Below are positions 9,646 through 18,287 of a DNA stretch of 64,000 bases, piece by piece. Within the stretch, counting starts at the first letter, position 1. Every line of letters starts with the position of its first letter. This DNA is from Streptococcus oralis (GTDB taxonomy: Bacteria > Bacillota > Bacilli > Lactobacillales > Streptococcaceae). The position numbers and the translations under genes are program-made. The notes under the pieces were generated by a model. It saw only the letters and a list, made by a program, of their open reading frames with translations, ran no database searches and was not told the origin of the DNA. Location: assembly GCF_021497885.1 (NCBI RefSeq), contig NZ_CP046523.1, positions 1,283,501 through 1,347,500 on the forward strand, read 5' to 3'.

Positions 9646-9990
9646 TGGAGCCGGTGGGAGTCGAACCCACGTCCAAACACCTGCCAACATATTTGTCTAC
9701 AACCATAGGTTATGTATTGTTTTAACAGCTCCTCGACACATAACTCAAGCCTAGGAACTGCGAGTCTATTAATCTCTTATCAAACCACTAGACAAGGCTT
9801 AATCGTATCTCGCTAATCATAAGACCTGTCATTGAACACGAGCAATCCAAATCAGGTCACGCCTGCTGGTTTTTAGGCAGCTAGAGCGTAAGAAGTGTTA
9901 TTTTTTGCAGTTATATTTAACTGAGCGTTTACGTCGCCACACGGGTTGCAAAATATGCCTCATAATGCCTGTCGAATCCGTAACGACCCC
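9646..9990 (-). ncRNA. ssrA: tmRNA (ssrA)
   Basis: 345 nt. The 5' GGGGTCG pairs with the 3' CGGCTCC to form the tRNA-like acceptor. The T arm GGGTTCGACTCCC is near the 3' end. The tag reading frame at about 9886-9920 (minus) encodes the resume alanine and KNNTSYALAA then TAA, the streptococcal degradation tag. CCA is not encoded. It rescues stalled ribosomes together with SmpB, which is not in this window. Confidence 0.96.
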
Positions 9991-10006
9991 AAAAGACGAT
10001 AGAACC

Positions 10007-10035
10007 ATTATAACCTATCTTCATAAAAAATGCAA
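10007..10035 (-). promoter_or_regulatory. tmRNA promoter
   Basis: Minus strand TTGCAT (10030-10035), 17-nt spacer, TATAAT (10007-10012). The start site would lie about 10 nt before the mature 5' end. Confidence 0.8.
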
Positions 10036-10050
10036 AATCAAGCCACCTCT

Positions 10051-10686
10051 TTAGAAAAGATACCCTTTTAAGGCTTCCGATAAGGCTTGATAACCGGCTA
10101 CACTTAGATGGAGACCATCCGTTGTATAGGCTGATTGAAGCTGTCCTTCTGAATCTGTCAAACTATCATAAACAGGCACAAAATCTACCTGCATATAGGC
10201 AGATGCCAGAGCCTCATAGGCTTGATTCCACTCCCTAATCTTTTCATTGGTACGAATATAAACTGTCTGCTTGTATTCTTTTCCTTTATTGACTGGCAGA
10301 ATAGAAACAAGCTTTATTTGTGACAGCGGATATTCTCGAGCAATCGATTGGATCACACCTTCAAGATTTTCCAAAGCTTCATTCATAGAAACATCTTTTC
10401 CGATATCATTTGTCCCAATTAGGAGAACAATTTGATCGACAGCATCACCATACAGATGGGCATCTAGATTCTCTAATAAAAGTCTCGTCTGGTAGCCTCG
10501 GATGCCACGATTGACAATCGTCTTGGCCGTCCCAAACAACTCTTGAAGAGGGTAATATTCCACAATCGAATCACCAATAAAGATGATATCTGGCTCTAGA
10601 ACAGATACTTGATTCAATTCACGATACTTGGTTTGAATCTTTGCCTGCTCTTTTAGGAGCCAATTCTCTAATAACTGTACTGCCAC
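10051..10686 (-). CDS. SGNH/GDSL-family hydrolase
   Basis: 211 aa cytosolic esterase/lipase of the SGNH fold. Block I is FIGDSIVEY (catalytic S40), block II contains NRGIRG, block III is LIGTNDIG and block V DGLHLS supplies the Asp-His pair (about residues 189-192). It resembles the platelet-activating-factor acetylhydrolase-like branch. No signal peptide. The start is GTG at 10686, preceded by GAGGGATAGG and 1 nt after the stop of the upstream HAD gene, so it is probably coupled to that gene. Substrate unknown. Confidence 0.88.
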   Translation of the reverse strand: MAVQLLENWLLKEQAKIQTKYRELNQVSVLEPDIIFIGDSIVEYYPLQELFGTAKTIVNRGIRGYQTRLLLENLDAHLYGDAVDQIVLLIGTNDIGKDVSMNEALENLEGVIQSIAREYPLSQIKLVSILPVNKGKEYKQTVYIRTNEKIREWNQAYEALASAYMQVDFVPVYDSLTDSEGQLQSAYTTDGLHLSVAGYQALSEALKGYLF

Positions 10687-10687
10687 C

Positions 10688-11515
10688 CTATCCCTCTTTC
10701 TCTAACCAATTCTCTAGAACTTGATAGACGCCCGCCTGGCTGTTAGCTGGTGCTAGGGCAGTCGCAACTGCCTTGACCTCATCATCAGCATTTTCCATAG
10801 CATAGGCAATTCCAGCCAGCTCTAACATTTCGACATCGTTTTCACTATCACCAAAAGCCATAATTTGTTCTGATGTCAAATCCCAGCGCTTGAGTAATCC
10901 TTCCAATCCCCAAGCCTTGTGAACACCAGCTTGCAGGATATCAATACAGCCATAACCGCTAGAAACAGCCCTTACACAACCATCAAAAAGGTCATTGATT
11001 TCCTGCAAAACTGAACTAGAACGTTCTTCACCAACGACCATGCTCATCTTTAGAACTCCTCCAAAGAGGTCTGAGTTTAGCTCATCCACAAAATTTGTCC
11101 TTTGGTAAAGTTTTTCAATCATCTCTGGAGTCATAAATTTTTCCAGGTCTGTAAAAACCGTTCCTTCCTTGACAAAACTCCCATTCATACTGGTAACGAC
11201 AAACTGATCTCGACACTCCCTCCCTTTAAAATGAAGGAGAGCCTTGTCAACCATAGCATCATCCCAAATCTGCGCTTGAATCAGTTCATTGTTTTCAAAA
11301 ATACGTGCCCCATTGGCAACGACTAGAACTACTCTACTCGCCAAGTGCTCCAGTAATTGCCTCATACGGTGAACTTCATTCCCTGTCGCAATGACAAAAC
11401 GGATACCTCGTTCATCTAATTGGTCTAAAATCTTTTCTAAACGTGGCAAGTCCAGTTGCCCTCTTGGATCCAGCAAAGTTCCATCCATATCCGTTGCAAT
11501 CAATTTAATCGTCAT
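10688..11515 (-). CDS. Cof-type HAD phosphatase
   Basis: 275 aa. The HAD nucleophile motif is near the start (IATDMDGTLLD). The C-terminal metal motif AFGDSENDVEML and a central cap place it in the Cof/YidA (IIB) branch that hydrolyses sugar phosphates or related small phosphates. The start at 11515 is chosen because AAAGGAGACAAG precedes that ATG; an upstream in-frame ATG at 11545 has no ribosome site and runs into the CapA-like gene. Middle gene of a CapA-like / HAD / SGNH unit. Substrate unknown. Confidence 0.87.
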   Translation of the reverse strand: MTIKLIATDMDGTLLDPRGQLDLPRLEKILDQLDERGIRFVIATGNEVHRMRQLLEHLASRVVLVVANGARIFENNELIQAQIWDDAMVDKALLHFKGRECRDQFVVTSMNGSFVKEGTVFTDLEKFMTPEMIEKLYQRTNFVDELNSDLFGGVLKMSMVVGEERSSSVLQEINDLFDGCVRAVSSGYGCIDILQAGVHKAWGLEGLLKRWDLTSEQIMAFGDSENDVEMLELAGIAYAMENADDEVKAVATALAPANSQAGVYQVLENWLEKEG

Positions 11516-11538
11516 CTTGTCTCCTTTAGGGCGAGTAC

Positions 11539-12846
11539 CTACCACTTCAACCCTACATGCTCATTCATTTCTTTATAGGCCGTGTCAATTCGTTCCTTGG
11601 TCGCCTCGTCCAACTTGTCACGGTGACTGCCTCCCTCGATGAAGTCCTCTAGGATATAGGTCTGATAGAGGAAGAGCGGATAACCTTCTGGAGAGTAAGT
11701 CCCTTTGGGTGTTCGATTGACCCAAGTAGGATGCGCTTTGGCCGTTTCAATCCTAGTCTTGCCATCTTTTTTCTTAATGGTCACATCCATGAGAACACCG
11801 CGCTCCGTCCACTTGGCATTTTCCTCATCTTGCATGGTTTCAATGCGCTGGTTTGAGAGGAAATTTCCCATGGAGTAGATGATCAGTTTTTTGTCACCAT
11901 CTTTTTCAACTGTTTCAGCAGGTTCAACGACGTGAGGATGCCCTCCAAAGATAATATCAGCTCCCCAGTCAATCATCTTGTGGTACAGTGTTTTCTGTTC
12001 CTCCGTTGGTTCTAGCTGGTACTCAATTCCCATCTGAGGCATGATGACAGTAATATCCGCCTCCTTCTCTGCACGCTCGATTTCTGCCTTCATCTTATCT
12101 TCATTCAAATCAGAAAGATAGCGATTATAGTCCTCTTGAGAGATATACTGCTCAATGCCATTAAAACCGTAGGAATAGGCCAAGAGAGCTACCTTGATAC
12201 CATTGACCTCCTTGATAACTATAGGGGCTTGGTCACGGGATTCATGTGTGTAGACTCCGATGGGTGTCATTCCAGCCTTTTCAATAGCTTGAGCCGTTGA
12301 AACCACTCCCTCTATCTGAGAATCCAAGATGTGATTGTGAGCCAAGTCTAGAACTTGATAGCCTGCATCTTTGATCGCATCCATGACTTCTCCAGGTGCA
12401 TTAAAGAGAGGGTAACCTGCCAAGTAGTGGTCTTTGTTCACCGTTCCTTCAAAATCACCAATCACCAAATCAGCTTGTTTGAGCCAGGGTTTTACATACT
12501 CAAAATTTTCATGGAAATCATAAGTTCCATCTTCTTTAAGAGCTGTTCGGTAGATAGGGATATGGTAGAGGAGGTCACCATTTGCCATGATACGCGCCGT
12601 CGTTTCACCAGATTCATTTTCTTTGGACTGGCTAGACGTCGTAGTCTGACTGTTAGGGCTTGTTCCCTTGCTGCCTTGTACTGTTCGAACCAGCAAGTTC
12701 AATCCCATGGACAAGGCAACTGCAAGCAATAACACAATAATAAACTGGGCATTTGTCCAAGATTTATAGTTCCGAAGGAAACCAATACTACTCTTCAACA
12801 ATCCAAAAATAGGACCATGAGGCCGTCGATCTTGTCGCTTTTCCAT
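11539..12846 (-). CDS. CapA-family (poly-gamma-glutamate capsule-type) metallophosphatase-like protein
   Basis: 435 aa. One N-terminal membrane helix (about residues 33-52, QFIIVLLLAVALSMGLNLL) is followed by an S/T/Q-rich linker and a CapA (PF09587) domain, with MANGDLLYH, DFEGTVN, LAHNHILD and IFGGHPHVVEP as the conserved metal-site blocks. The catalytic domain is probably outside the membrane. Genuine CapA belongs with CapBC; those are absent here, so a poly-glutamate role is unlikely and the true function is unknown. It heads the unit with the Cof-type HAD and SGNH genes. The start follows AAGGGGGG. Confidence 0.85.
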   Translation of the reverse strand: MEKRQDRRPHGPIFGLLKSSIGFLRNYKSWTNAQFIIVLLLAVALSMGLNLLVRTVQGSKGTSPNSQTTTSSQSKENESGETTARIMANGDLLYHIPIYRTALKEDGTYDFHENFEYVKPWLKQADLVIGDFEGTVNKDHYLAGYPLFNAPGEVMDAIKDAGYQVLDLAHNHILDSQIEGVVSTAQAIEKAGMTPIGVYTHESRDQAPIVIKEVNGIKVALLAYSYGFNGIEQYISQEDYNRYLSDLNEDKMKAEIERAEKEADITVIMPQMGIEYQLEPTEEQKTLYHKMIDWGADIIFGGHPHVVEPAETVEKDGDKKLIIYSMGNFLSNQRIETMQDEENAKWTERGVLMDVTIKKKDGKTRIETAKAHPTWVNRTPKGTYSPEGYPLFLYQTYILEDFIEGGSHRDKLDEATKERIDTAYKEMNEHVGLKW

Positions 12847-13000
12847 CTTTATCCCCCCTTGCTTTTACTGCAAGTCTTTTCTTTTATTATACCACAGACA
12901 AAAGGGGAATATCGTTTATTATATTATTTTTTAGAAACTTCTGCGACTTTCTTTCTCGCCTATTTTGTGTTATCATGTAGAGGTAATGAAAGGAGAGAAA

Positions 13001-13612
13001 ATGTCTGCTATAGAACGTATTACAAAAGCTGCTCATTTAATTGATATGAACGATATTATCCGCGAGGGGAATCCAACTCTACGCGCAGTTGCTGATGATG
13101 TCACTTTCCCACTGTCTGACCAGGAAATCATCCTTGGTGAAAAGATGATGCAATTCCTCAAACATTCCCAAGATCCTGTTATGGCTGAAAAGATGGGGCT
13201 CCGCGGTGGGGTTGGATTGGCCGCTCCCCAACTCGATATCTCAAAACGCGTTATTGCCGTCTTGGTCCCAAATATTGTAGAAGAAGGCGAAACTCCACAG
13301 GAAGCCTACGATTTGCAAGCCATTATGTACAATCCAAAAATCGTATCCCACTCTGTTCAGGACGCTGCTCTTGGCGAAGGAGAAGGTTGCCTATCTGTTG
13401 ACCGTAACGTGCCAGGCTATGTTGTCCGCCATGCCCGTGTCACTGTTGATTACTTTGACAAGGACGGCGAAAAACACCGTATCAAACTCAAAGGCTACAA
13501 CTCTATCGTTGTTCAGCATGAAATTGATCATCTAAACGGAATCATGTTTTACGATCGTATCAATGAAAAAGACCCATTTGCTGTCAAAGAAGGACTCCTC
13601 ATCCTTGAATAA
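13001..13612 (+). CDS. def: Peptide deformylase
   Basis: 203 aa. Removes the formyl group from nascent N-terminal Met. All three motifs are present: [14 protein letters not shown] (metal ligand C130) and QHEIDHLNG (H173, E174, H177). The length and the inserts mark a type II, Gram-positive enzyme. The start at 13001 is set by AAAGGAG 6 nt upstream; an in-frame ATG at 12965 lacks a ribosome site. Single gene, closed by its own terminator, which overlaps the next promoter. Confidence 0.96.
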   Translation: MSAIERITKAAHLIDMNDIIREGNPTLRAVADDVTFPLSDQEIILGEKMMQFLKHSQDPVMAEKMGLRGGVGLAAPQLDISKRVIAVLVPNIVEEGETPQEAYDLQAIMYNPKIVSHSVQDAALGEGEGCLSVDRNVPGYVVRHARVTVDYFDKDGEKHRIKLKGYNSIVVQHEIDHLNGIMFYDRINEKDPFAVKEGLLILE

Positions 13613-13619
13613 AGAAAAT

Positions 13620-13642
13620 CCCGTTGCAAAACGGGGTTTTGT
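13620..13642 (+). terminator. def terminator
   Basis: CCCGTT, loop GCAA, AACGGG (13620-13635), then GTTTTGTG. The tail runs into the extended -10 of rlmB. Confidence 0.75.
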
Positions 13643-13650
13643 GTTATAAT
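13642..13650 (+). promoter_or_regulatory. Extended -10 promoter placed for a leaderless rlmB mRNA
   Basis: TGT-TATAAT, hexamer at 13645-13650, then only AGAGGC before the ATG at 13657. The -35 position is filled by the def terminator stem (CGTTGC), so the extended -10 must carry most of the recognition. Confidence 0.65.
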
Positions 13651-13656
13651 AGAGGC

Positions 13657-14385
13657 ATGAAAACAAATGATATTGTCTATGGCGTCCATGCCGTTACTGA
13701 AGCCCTGCTTGCAAACACCGGAAACAAACTCTACCTCCAAGAAGATTTAAGGGGGAAGAATGTTGAGAAAGTCAAGGAACTGGCTGCTGAGAAAAAGGTG
13801 TCCATCTCTTGGACCTCAAAAAAATCCCTCTCTGAAATGACCGAAGGTGCCGTCCATCAAGGATTTGTCCTTAGAGTATCTGAATTTGCCTATAGCGAGC
13901 TCGATCAAATCCTTGCCAAAACGCGGCAAGAAGAAAATCCTTTGCTATTGATTCTGGATGGGTTAACTGATCCCCATAATCTGGGTTCTATCTTGAGAAC
14001 TGCTGATGCGACCAATGTTTCAGGTGTCATCATTCCCAAGCACCGTGCTGTCGGAGTTACTCCTGTCGTTGCCAAAACGGCCACAGGTGCCATTGAGCAC
14101 GTACCGATTGCCCGAGTAACCAATCTTAGTCAAACCTTAGATAAACTCAAGGATGAAGGTTTCTGGACCTTTGGAACGGATATGAACGGTACTCCTTGCC
14201 ACAAATGGAATACAAAAGGGAAAATCGCCCTCATCATTGGAAATGAAGGAAAAGGCATCTCGAGCAACATCAAAAAGCAGGTTGATGAGATGATTACCAT
14301 TCCCATGAATGGACATGTTCAAAGCCTTAATGCCAGTGTTGCTGCAGCCATTCTCATGTACGAAGTTTTCCGAAACCGGCTATAA
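13657..14385 (+). CDS. rlmB: 23S rRNA 2'-O-methyltransferase, RlmB/SpoU family
   Basis: 242 aa. An N-terminal L30e-like RNA-binding domain (about 1-75, YGVHAVTEAL) precedes the SpoU knot domain with LDGLTDPHNLGSILRTA, IIGNEGKGIS and MNGHVQSLNASVAAAIL (motifs 1-3). Family members methylate G2251 of 23S rRNA. The start MKTNDIVYG is chosen because an ATG-initiated extension from 13624 would begin inside the def terminator, upstream of the promoter. The AGAGG before the ATG is too close to act as a normal ribosome site. Confidence 0.92.
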   Translation: MKTNDIVYGVHAVTEALLANTGNKLYLQEDLRGKNVEKVKELAAEKKVSISWTSKKSLSEMTEGAVHQGFVLRVSEFAYSELDQILAKTRQEENPLLLILDGLTDPHNLGSILRTADATNVSGVIIPKHRAVGVTPVVAKTATGAIEHVPIARVTNLSQTLDKLKDEGFWTFGTDMNGTPCHKWNTKGKIALIIGNEGKGISSNIKKQVDEMITIPMNGHVQSLNASVAAAILMYEVFRNRL

Positions 14386-14419
14386 AAAGTTTCCAATCAA
14401 CCTGATTGGAAACTTTTTT
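14384..14419. terminator. Bidirectional terminator between rlmB and trxB
   Basis: AAAAAGTTTCCAATCA, loop, TGATTGGAAACTTTTTT: 16-bp arms with A and T runs on both sides, between convergent genes. Confidence 0.9.
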
Positions 14420-14423
14420 ATGA

Positions 14424-15335
14424 TTAACTATGTTCGGTAATAAACTTGTAGGCTTCTTGCCCAGCGATAGCCCCATCACCAACTGCTGTTGTCACTTGGC
14501 GAAGGTCTTTCTGACGAACATCCCCAACCGCAAAGATACCATCAACGGCAGTCTTCATGTGATTATCTGTTACAATCCAGCCTGACTGATCTTGAATATT
14601 CAAATCCTTAACAAAATCACTAACAGGGTCTAGTCCAACATAGATAAAGACACCTCCAAAGGCTTGCTCTGTCACTTGACCAGTTTTCACATTTTCAAAT
14701 ACAACTGACTCTACTCGGTTTTCACCTTTGATTTCCTTGACTACAGAATTCCAGATAAAGTTGACTTTCTCATTTGCAAAGGCACGGTCTTGTAAAACAT
14801 TTTGAGCACGAAGTTCATCTCGACGGTGAACAATCGTGACAGATTTGGCAAAGCGAGTCAAGAAAAGAGCTTCTTCTACCGCAGAATCTCCACCACCGAC
14901 TACGAGCAAGTCTTGGTCACGGAAGAAAGCTCCATCACAGACCGCACAGTAAGAAACACCTCGGCTATTTAGTTCTTCTTCTCCAGGAACACCCAAAAGA
15001 CGGTGTTTAGACCCAGTTGCCACGATGACAGTACGGGTTTCATAAACTTGGTCATCAGTGATGACCTTCTTATAATCAGCATGATCTTCAATCTTTTCAA
15101 CAAATCCATAAAGGTGTTCTACTCCAAGATTTTCAAGAGGTTCAAACATCTTCTCTGCCAATTCAGGTCCACTAATATTGGCATATCCAGGATAGTTTTC
15201 GATATCAGATGTGTTGTTCATTTGCCCACCTGGCAGACCACCTTCAATCAAAGCCACTTTCAGATTGCTTCGAGCAGCATATAAGGCAGCTGTCATTCCC
15301 GCAGGTCCAGCACCGATAATAATCGTATCGTACAT
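14424..15335 (-). CDS. trxB: Thioredoxin reductase
   Basis: 303 aa flavoprotein that reduces thioredoxin with NADPH. Visible: FAD-binding GAGPAGMTAALYA near the N-terminus, the redox pair C130/C133 in YCAVCDG, the NADPH site GGGDSAVEEA, and the C-terminal FAD block GIFAVGDVR. Length is normal. It lies at the end of a minus-strand stretch with a DUF4059 gene and a cystine-type ABC pair, a sensible link between cystine uptake and thiol reduction. Confidence 0.96.
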   Translation of the reverse strand: MYDTIIIGAGPAGMTAALYAARSNLKVALIEGGLPGGQMNNTSDIENYPGYANISGPELAEKMFEPLENLGVEHLYGFVEKIEDHADYKKVITDDQVYETRTVIVATGSKHRLLGVPGEEELNSRGVSYCAVCDGAFFRDQDLLVVGGGDSAVEEALFLTRFAKSVTIVHRRDELRAQNVLQDRAFANEKVNFIWNSVVKEIKGENRVESVVFENVKTGQVTEQAFGGVFIYVGLDPVSDFVKDLNIQDQSGWIVTDNHMKTAVDGIFAVGDVRQKDLRQVTTAVGDGAIAGQEAYKFITEHS

Positions 15336-15400
15336 TTCGATTCCTTCTTTCTTGTTGTAACTGTCTTTATTCTAACTTATTCTTGCTAGTCACGCAAGGA

Positions 15401-15625
15401 TTATGCCTTGAAAACCAAGAGCAAACTCATAACGGCAAAGGATAACACCGGAACTACCAAAACTCCAATCATAATCATATCATAGAGATGGGCTTGACGA
15501 GCCTTGGCTGTCTTGTCCACACCAGACATAGCTCGCAATCCAATCCAAATCCCTAAAAAAATCACGACGAGAATGGTCGTTAAGATCAAACTCTCGAAAT
15601 ACAAAGAAAATAGTTGCAGCAGCAT
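15401..15625 (-). CDS. Small membrane protein, DUF4059-like
   Basis: 74 aa with two hydrophobic helices (about residues 10-33 and 48-70) separated by a short polar loop (SGVDKTAKARQAHLYD). It resembles the DUF4059 proteins of streptococci. It lies 65 bp upstream of trxB in the same direction, downstream of the ABC pair. Function unknown. Confidence 0.78.
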   Translation of the reverse strand: MLLQLFSLYFESLILTTILVVIFLGIWIGLRAMSGVDKTAKARQAHLYDMIMIGVLVVPVLSFAVMSLLLVFKA

Positions 15626-15658
15626 GATCTCTCTCGTTTCTATCTTTTTTAAAGAGTA

Positions 15659-15685
15659 AACTCAGCTAGTCCAACTAACTGAGTT
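15659..15685 (-). terminator. Possible weak terminator after the ABC pair
   Basis: AACTCAG(C/T)TAGT arms of 12 bp around a 3-nt loop (one G-U pair). The T tract on the minus strand is interrupted (TTTACTCTTT), so read-through into the DUF4059 gene and trxB is likely. Confidence 0.45.
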
Positions 15686-15702
15686 TTCCTTTTTCTATTA
15701 TA

Positions 15703-16446
15703 TCAAATATAAGTCCGTTTGTAACTAGCGAAGAATTCTTTTGTCCGTTCTTCTTTCGGATAATTGATGATTTCATCCGGTGTGCCAGACTCGATGATTT
15801 TCCCTTTATCTAGGAATAAAACCTTGTCTGCCACTTGAGCCACAAAAGACATATCGTGACTAACCAAGATCATGGTCTGACCAGACTTGGCGGCGTCTGC
15901 AATAGACTTTTCCACTTCTCCGACCAATTCTGGGTCAAGGGCTGAAGTTGGCTCGTCCAAGAGCAAGACGTCTGGTTTCATAGCGAGGGCACGCGCTAGG
16001 GCAACCCGTTGCTTCTGTCCACCTGATAAATGGCGAGGGTAATGTTGCTCCCGGTCAGAAAGACCGACCTTAGCCAACTCTTCCTTGGCAATTTTTGTTG
16101 CTTCCTCGTCCGATAGTTTCTTAACAACAACCAAACCTTCCTTAACATTGTCAAGGGCTGTTCGGCGTTCAAACAAATTAAACTGTTGGAAAACCATGGA
16201 CAACTTGCGACGAAGGGTTAGAATCTCCTCTTGACTAATCTGAGAAAAATCAACTTTAAAATTGTCAATCTGAATCGTTCCACTATCTGGAGTTTCAAGG
16301 TAGTTCAAACTACGAAGAAAGGTTGATTTCCCTGCTCCAGATGAACCAATCAAGGCCACTACTTCTCCCTTTTGGATCTCCAAGTTCAGATGATTCAAGA
16401 CTGTCTGTCCTGAAAAGGATTTGCTTAAATTCGAAATCTTAATCAT
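15703..16446 (-). CDS. Amino-acid ABC transporter ATPase (cystine type)
   Basis: 247 aa ATPase of the polar amino-acid uptake family. Walker A GSSGAGKST, signature LSGGQKQRVALARAL, Walker [14 protein letters not shown] and switch His in LVSHDMSF. It overlaps the permease gene by 1 bp. No solute-binding lipoprotein gene is near, so it must use one encoded elsewhere. From memory the pneumococcal orthologues next to trxB were assigned to cystine uptake (TcyC/TcyB); that is recall plus context, not proof of substrate. Confidence 0.88.
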   Translation of the reverse strand: MIKISNLSKSFSGQTVLNHLNLEIQKGEVVALIGSSGAGKSTFLRSLNYLETPDSGTIQIDNFKVDFSQISQEEILTLRRKLSMVFQQFNLFERRTALDNVKEGLVVVKKLSDEEATKIAKEELAKVGLSDREQHYPRHLSGGQKQRVALARALAMKPDVLLLDEPTSALDPELVGEVEKSIADAAKSGQTMILVSHDMSFVAQVADKVLFLDKGKIIESGTPDEIINYPKEERTKEFFASYKRTYI

Positions 16447-17246
16447 TAACGAAGGTCTCCTTTCACATCTGTAGATACCGCATCCGGCGCTGAGATAGCC
16501 ATTCTTCTCTCAATGAAACGGCCGAGGCTTTCAATTCCAATATTGACTACCCAATAAACAAGGGCAACGGAGATGAAACGTTCAAAGTAACGATAATCTG
16601 CTCCACCTAAAATCTGAGCTTGGGCAAAGACTTCCACAACACCCGCACTAAAGGCTAGTGAAGTTCCCTTGGTCAAACCGATAAGGGAGTTAATCAAGGT
16701 CGGTGTTGCTACCACCGCTGCATTTGGAATAATCACACGACGATAAACTTGCGCTCGTGTCATACCAAGACTGCGTGCTGCCTCAATCTCACCTGGATTG
16801 ACAGAAAGGATGGCTGCACGAATGGTTTCACTGGCATAAGCCGCCTCATTAAAGGCAAAGGCCACAATCGCAAAAAGTGCCGCTGGAATCGCATTGATAT
16901 TCAAACCAGTTCCCCATTGTTGGTTGATAGCTTTCAGTGCCAAAGGAATTCCGTAGTAGGTCAACATGAGTTGAACTAGGATTGGGGTACCTTTTAAAAA
17001 GCTGACAAAAAAAGCCTGCAAGGGATACAATATCTTAACACGATTGATCTTAACAATGGCAAAAATCAAAGCCAGGACCAAACCAAAAATCGCACCTCCA
17101 AGAGTCAACATCAAGGTTGTAGGCAGTTGTTGGACAATCCTTGGAATCCCATCAAAAACCGAACGCAAGCTAAAGAGCTTACCGTCTGGAATCAGCTGCA
17201 TCAAACTTTGGTACCAATCTGATGCTAAAAATGTTGTAACAGTCAT
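16446..17246 (-). CDS. Amino-acid ABC transporter permease (cystine type)
   Basis: 266 aa. Five or so membrane helices with the HisM/GlnP family core: ETIRAAILSVNPGEIEAARSLGMT is the coupling-helix region that contacts the ATPase, and FLKGTPILVQLML the early conserved segment. An N-terminal 30-residue soluble stretch is present. First gene of the unit, with a promoter just upstream. Cystine is the likeliest substrate from context (trxB downstream), but glutamine or another polar amino acid is possible. Confidence 0.87.
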   Translation of the reverse strand: MTVTTFLASDWYQSLMQLIPDGKLFSLRSVFDGIPRIVQQLPTTLMLTLGGAIFGLVLALIFAIVKINRVKILYPLQAFFVSFLKGTPILVQLMLTYYGIPLALKAINQQWGTGLNINAIPAALFAIVAFAFNEAAYASETIRAAILSVNPGEIEAARSLGMTRAQVYRRVIIPNAAVVATPTLINSLIGLTKGTSLAFSAGVVEVFAQAQILGGADYRYFERFISVALVYWVVNIGIESLGRFIERRMAISAPDAVSTDVKGDLR

Positions 17247-17273
17247 AAAAACATCCTCTCCTGATAATGATTC

Positions 17274-17301
17274 ATTCTATCATACTTCTGCTCGCAAGCA
17301 A
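17274..17301 (-). promoter_or_regulatory. Promoter of the cystine-type ABC unit
   Basis: Minus strand TTGCTT (17296-17301), 16-nt spacer ending TGA, TAGAAT (17274-17279). Confidence 0.6.
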
Positions 17302-17402
17302 ATTATTTGCTACGGGCTAATCAGACTTTGTCTATCTTCTAGTTTATCACACTTTAAAACAGGGAGGCTATATATTTTACCTATCAAGGAGATAGATAAA
17401 AA

Positions 17403-17759
17403 CTATCTCAAACCTAAGTCCTCATAGCTTTTTCTATAGCCGATTTGTTTAACAGCACCATTCTCCACCAAAATTGGACGTTTTAACAACATGCCATCAC
17501 TAGCCAGAAGCTTAGCTGCTTCTTGTTTTGACAAGCTTCCCACCTTATCCTTCAAACCCAGTTCACGGTATTTAATCCCGCTGGTATTGAAAAATTGTTT
17601 CACTTCAAAACCAGAAGTTTCCAACCAATTCAAAATCACTTCTTCACTTGGTGTTTCTTCTACAATATGGACGTCTTGGTAGTCAAGTCCGAGTTGGTCT
17701 AGTTCATTTTTGGCTTTCTTACAAGTTGAACATTTTGGGTATTCGATAAATTCTAGCAT
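17403..17759 (-). CDS. Spx/ArsC-family thioredoxin-fold protein
   Basis: 118 aa. Redox pair C10-x-x-C13 in YPKCSTCKKAK and the C-terminal RPILVENG of the ArsC/Spx fold. The C-terminal residues differ from the RNA-polymerase-binding Spx proteins, so it is closer to the YffB/MgsR-like or ArsC-like branch. It is followed upstream by the methyltransferase and GNAT genes in the same direction. It could be a redox-sensing regulator or a reductase; sequence alone does not decide. Confidence 0.82.
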   Translation of the reverse strand: MLEFIEYPKCSTCKKAKNELDQLGLDYQDVHIVEETPSEEVILNWLETSGFEVKQFFNTSGIKYRELGLKDKVGSLSKQEAAKLLASDGMLLKRPILVENGAVKQIGYRKSYEDLGLR

Positions 17760-17771
17760 CTTCTTTTCTTT

Positions 17772-18287
17772 CTATTTTTTATTTTCTTGAAATGCTGCAC
17801 CTTCATGTTGCAAGAGCCAAGCTTTCTTTTCGACTCCAGATGCATAGCCTGTCAAGCGATTGCCTGATCCCAGCACACGATGACAGGGTACGAGGATGGA
17901 CCAAGGATTACGTCCCACTGCTCCACCAATCGCTTGGGCAGAAGCCACTTGCAAGTCTTGAGCTATTTGTCCGTAAGTTACTGTTTGACCATAAGGAATG
18001 GCCTGTAAGTAAGCCCAGACCCGCTTTTCAAAATCCGTTCCAATGGGAGCCAGAGGTAAGGAAGACAAATCTTGAGCACATCCATCAAAGTAAGTATCTA
18101 AATAGGAAATAACTTGCTCTAATACAGGATGACTACCAACTTCTTCTATCGTTTCATCCCCTAGTCCCCTCTCAAAATGAGTTTGGTTCTGTACCCAAAT
18201 GCCATATAGATATTGCTTGTCAGCAACTAAGGATAAGGTTCCAATTGGCGACGGGTAGAGCATCTTTGCGTACTTATTCTGCTTCAT
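17772..18287 (-). CDS. ogt: Methylated-DNA-protein cysteine S-methyltransferase
   Basis: 171 aa. Repairs O6-alkylguanine by transfer to its own cysteine, C135 in LVPCHRVLG. The helix-turn-helix-like DNA-binding region (YGQTVTYGQIAQDL) and the NPWSILVPCHR context are standard. It lacks an Ada regulatory domain. The ATG overlaps the GNAT gene stop by 4 bp, so it is translationally coupled. Confidence 0.93.
   Translation of the reverse strand: MKQNKYAKMLYPSPIGTLSLVADKQYLYGIWVQNQTHFERGLGDETIEEVGSHPVLEQVISYLDTYFDGCAQDLSSLPLAPIGTDFEKRVWAYLQAIPYGQTVTYGQIAQDLQVASAQAIGGAVGRNPWSILVPCHRVLGSGNRLTGYASGVEKKAWLLQHEGAAFQENKK

Noticed and set aside
9330..9680. Minus-strand open frame of 116 codons across tRNA-Ser and the tmRNA 3' end
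   Set aside because: It overlies two structural RNA genes and three terminators, has no ribosome site, and is explained by tRNA sequence.
13624..13656. Longer RlmB beginning at 13624
   Set aside because: The added codons lie in the def terminator and the rlmB promoter.
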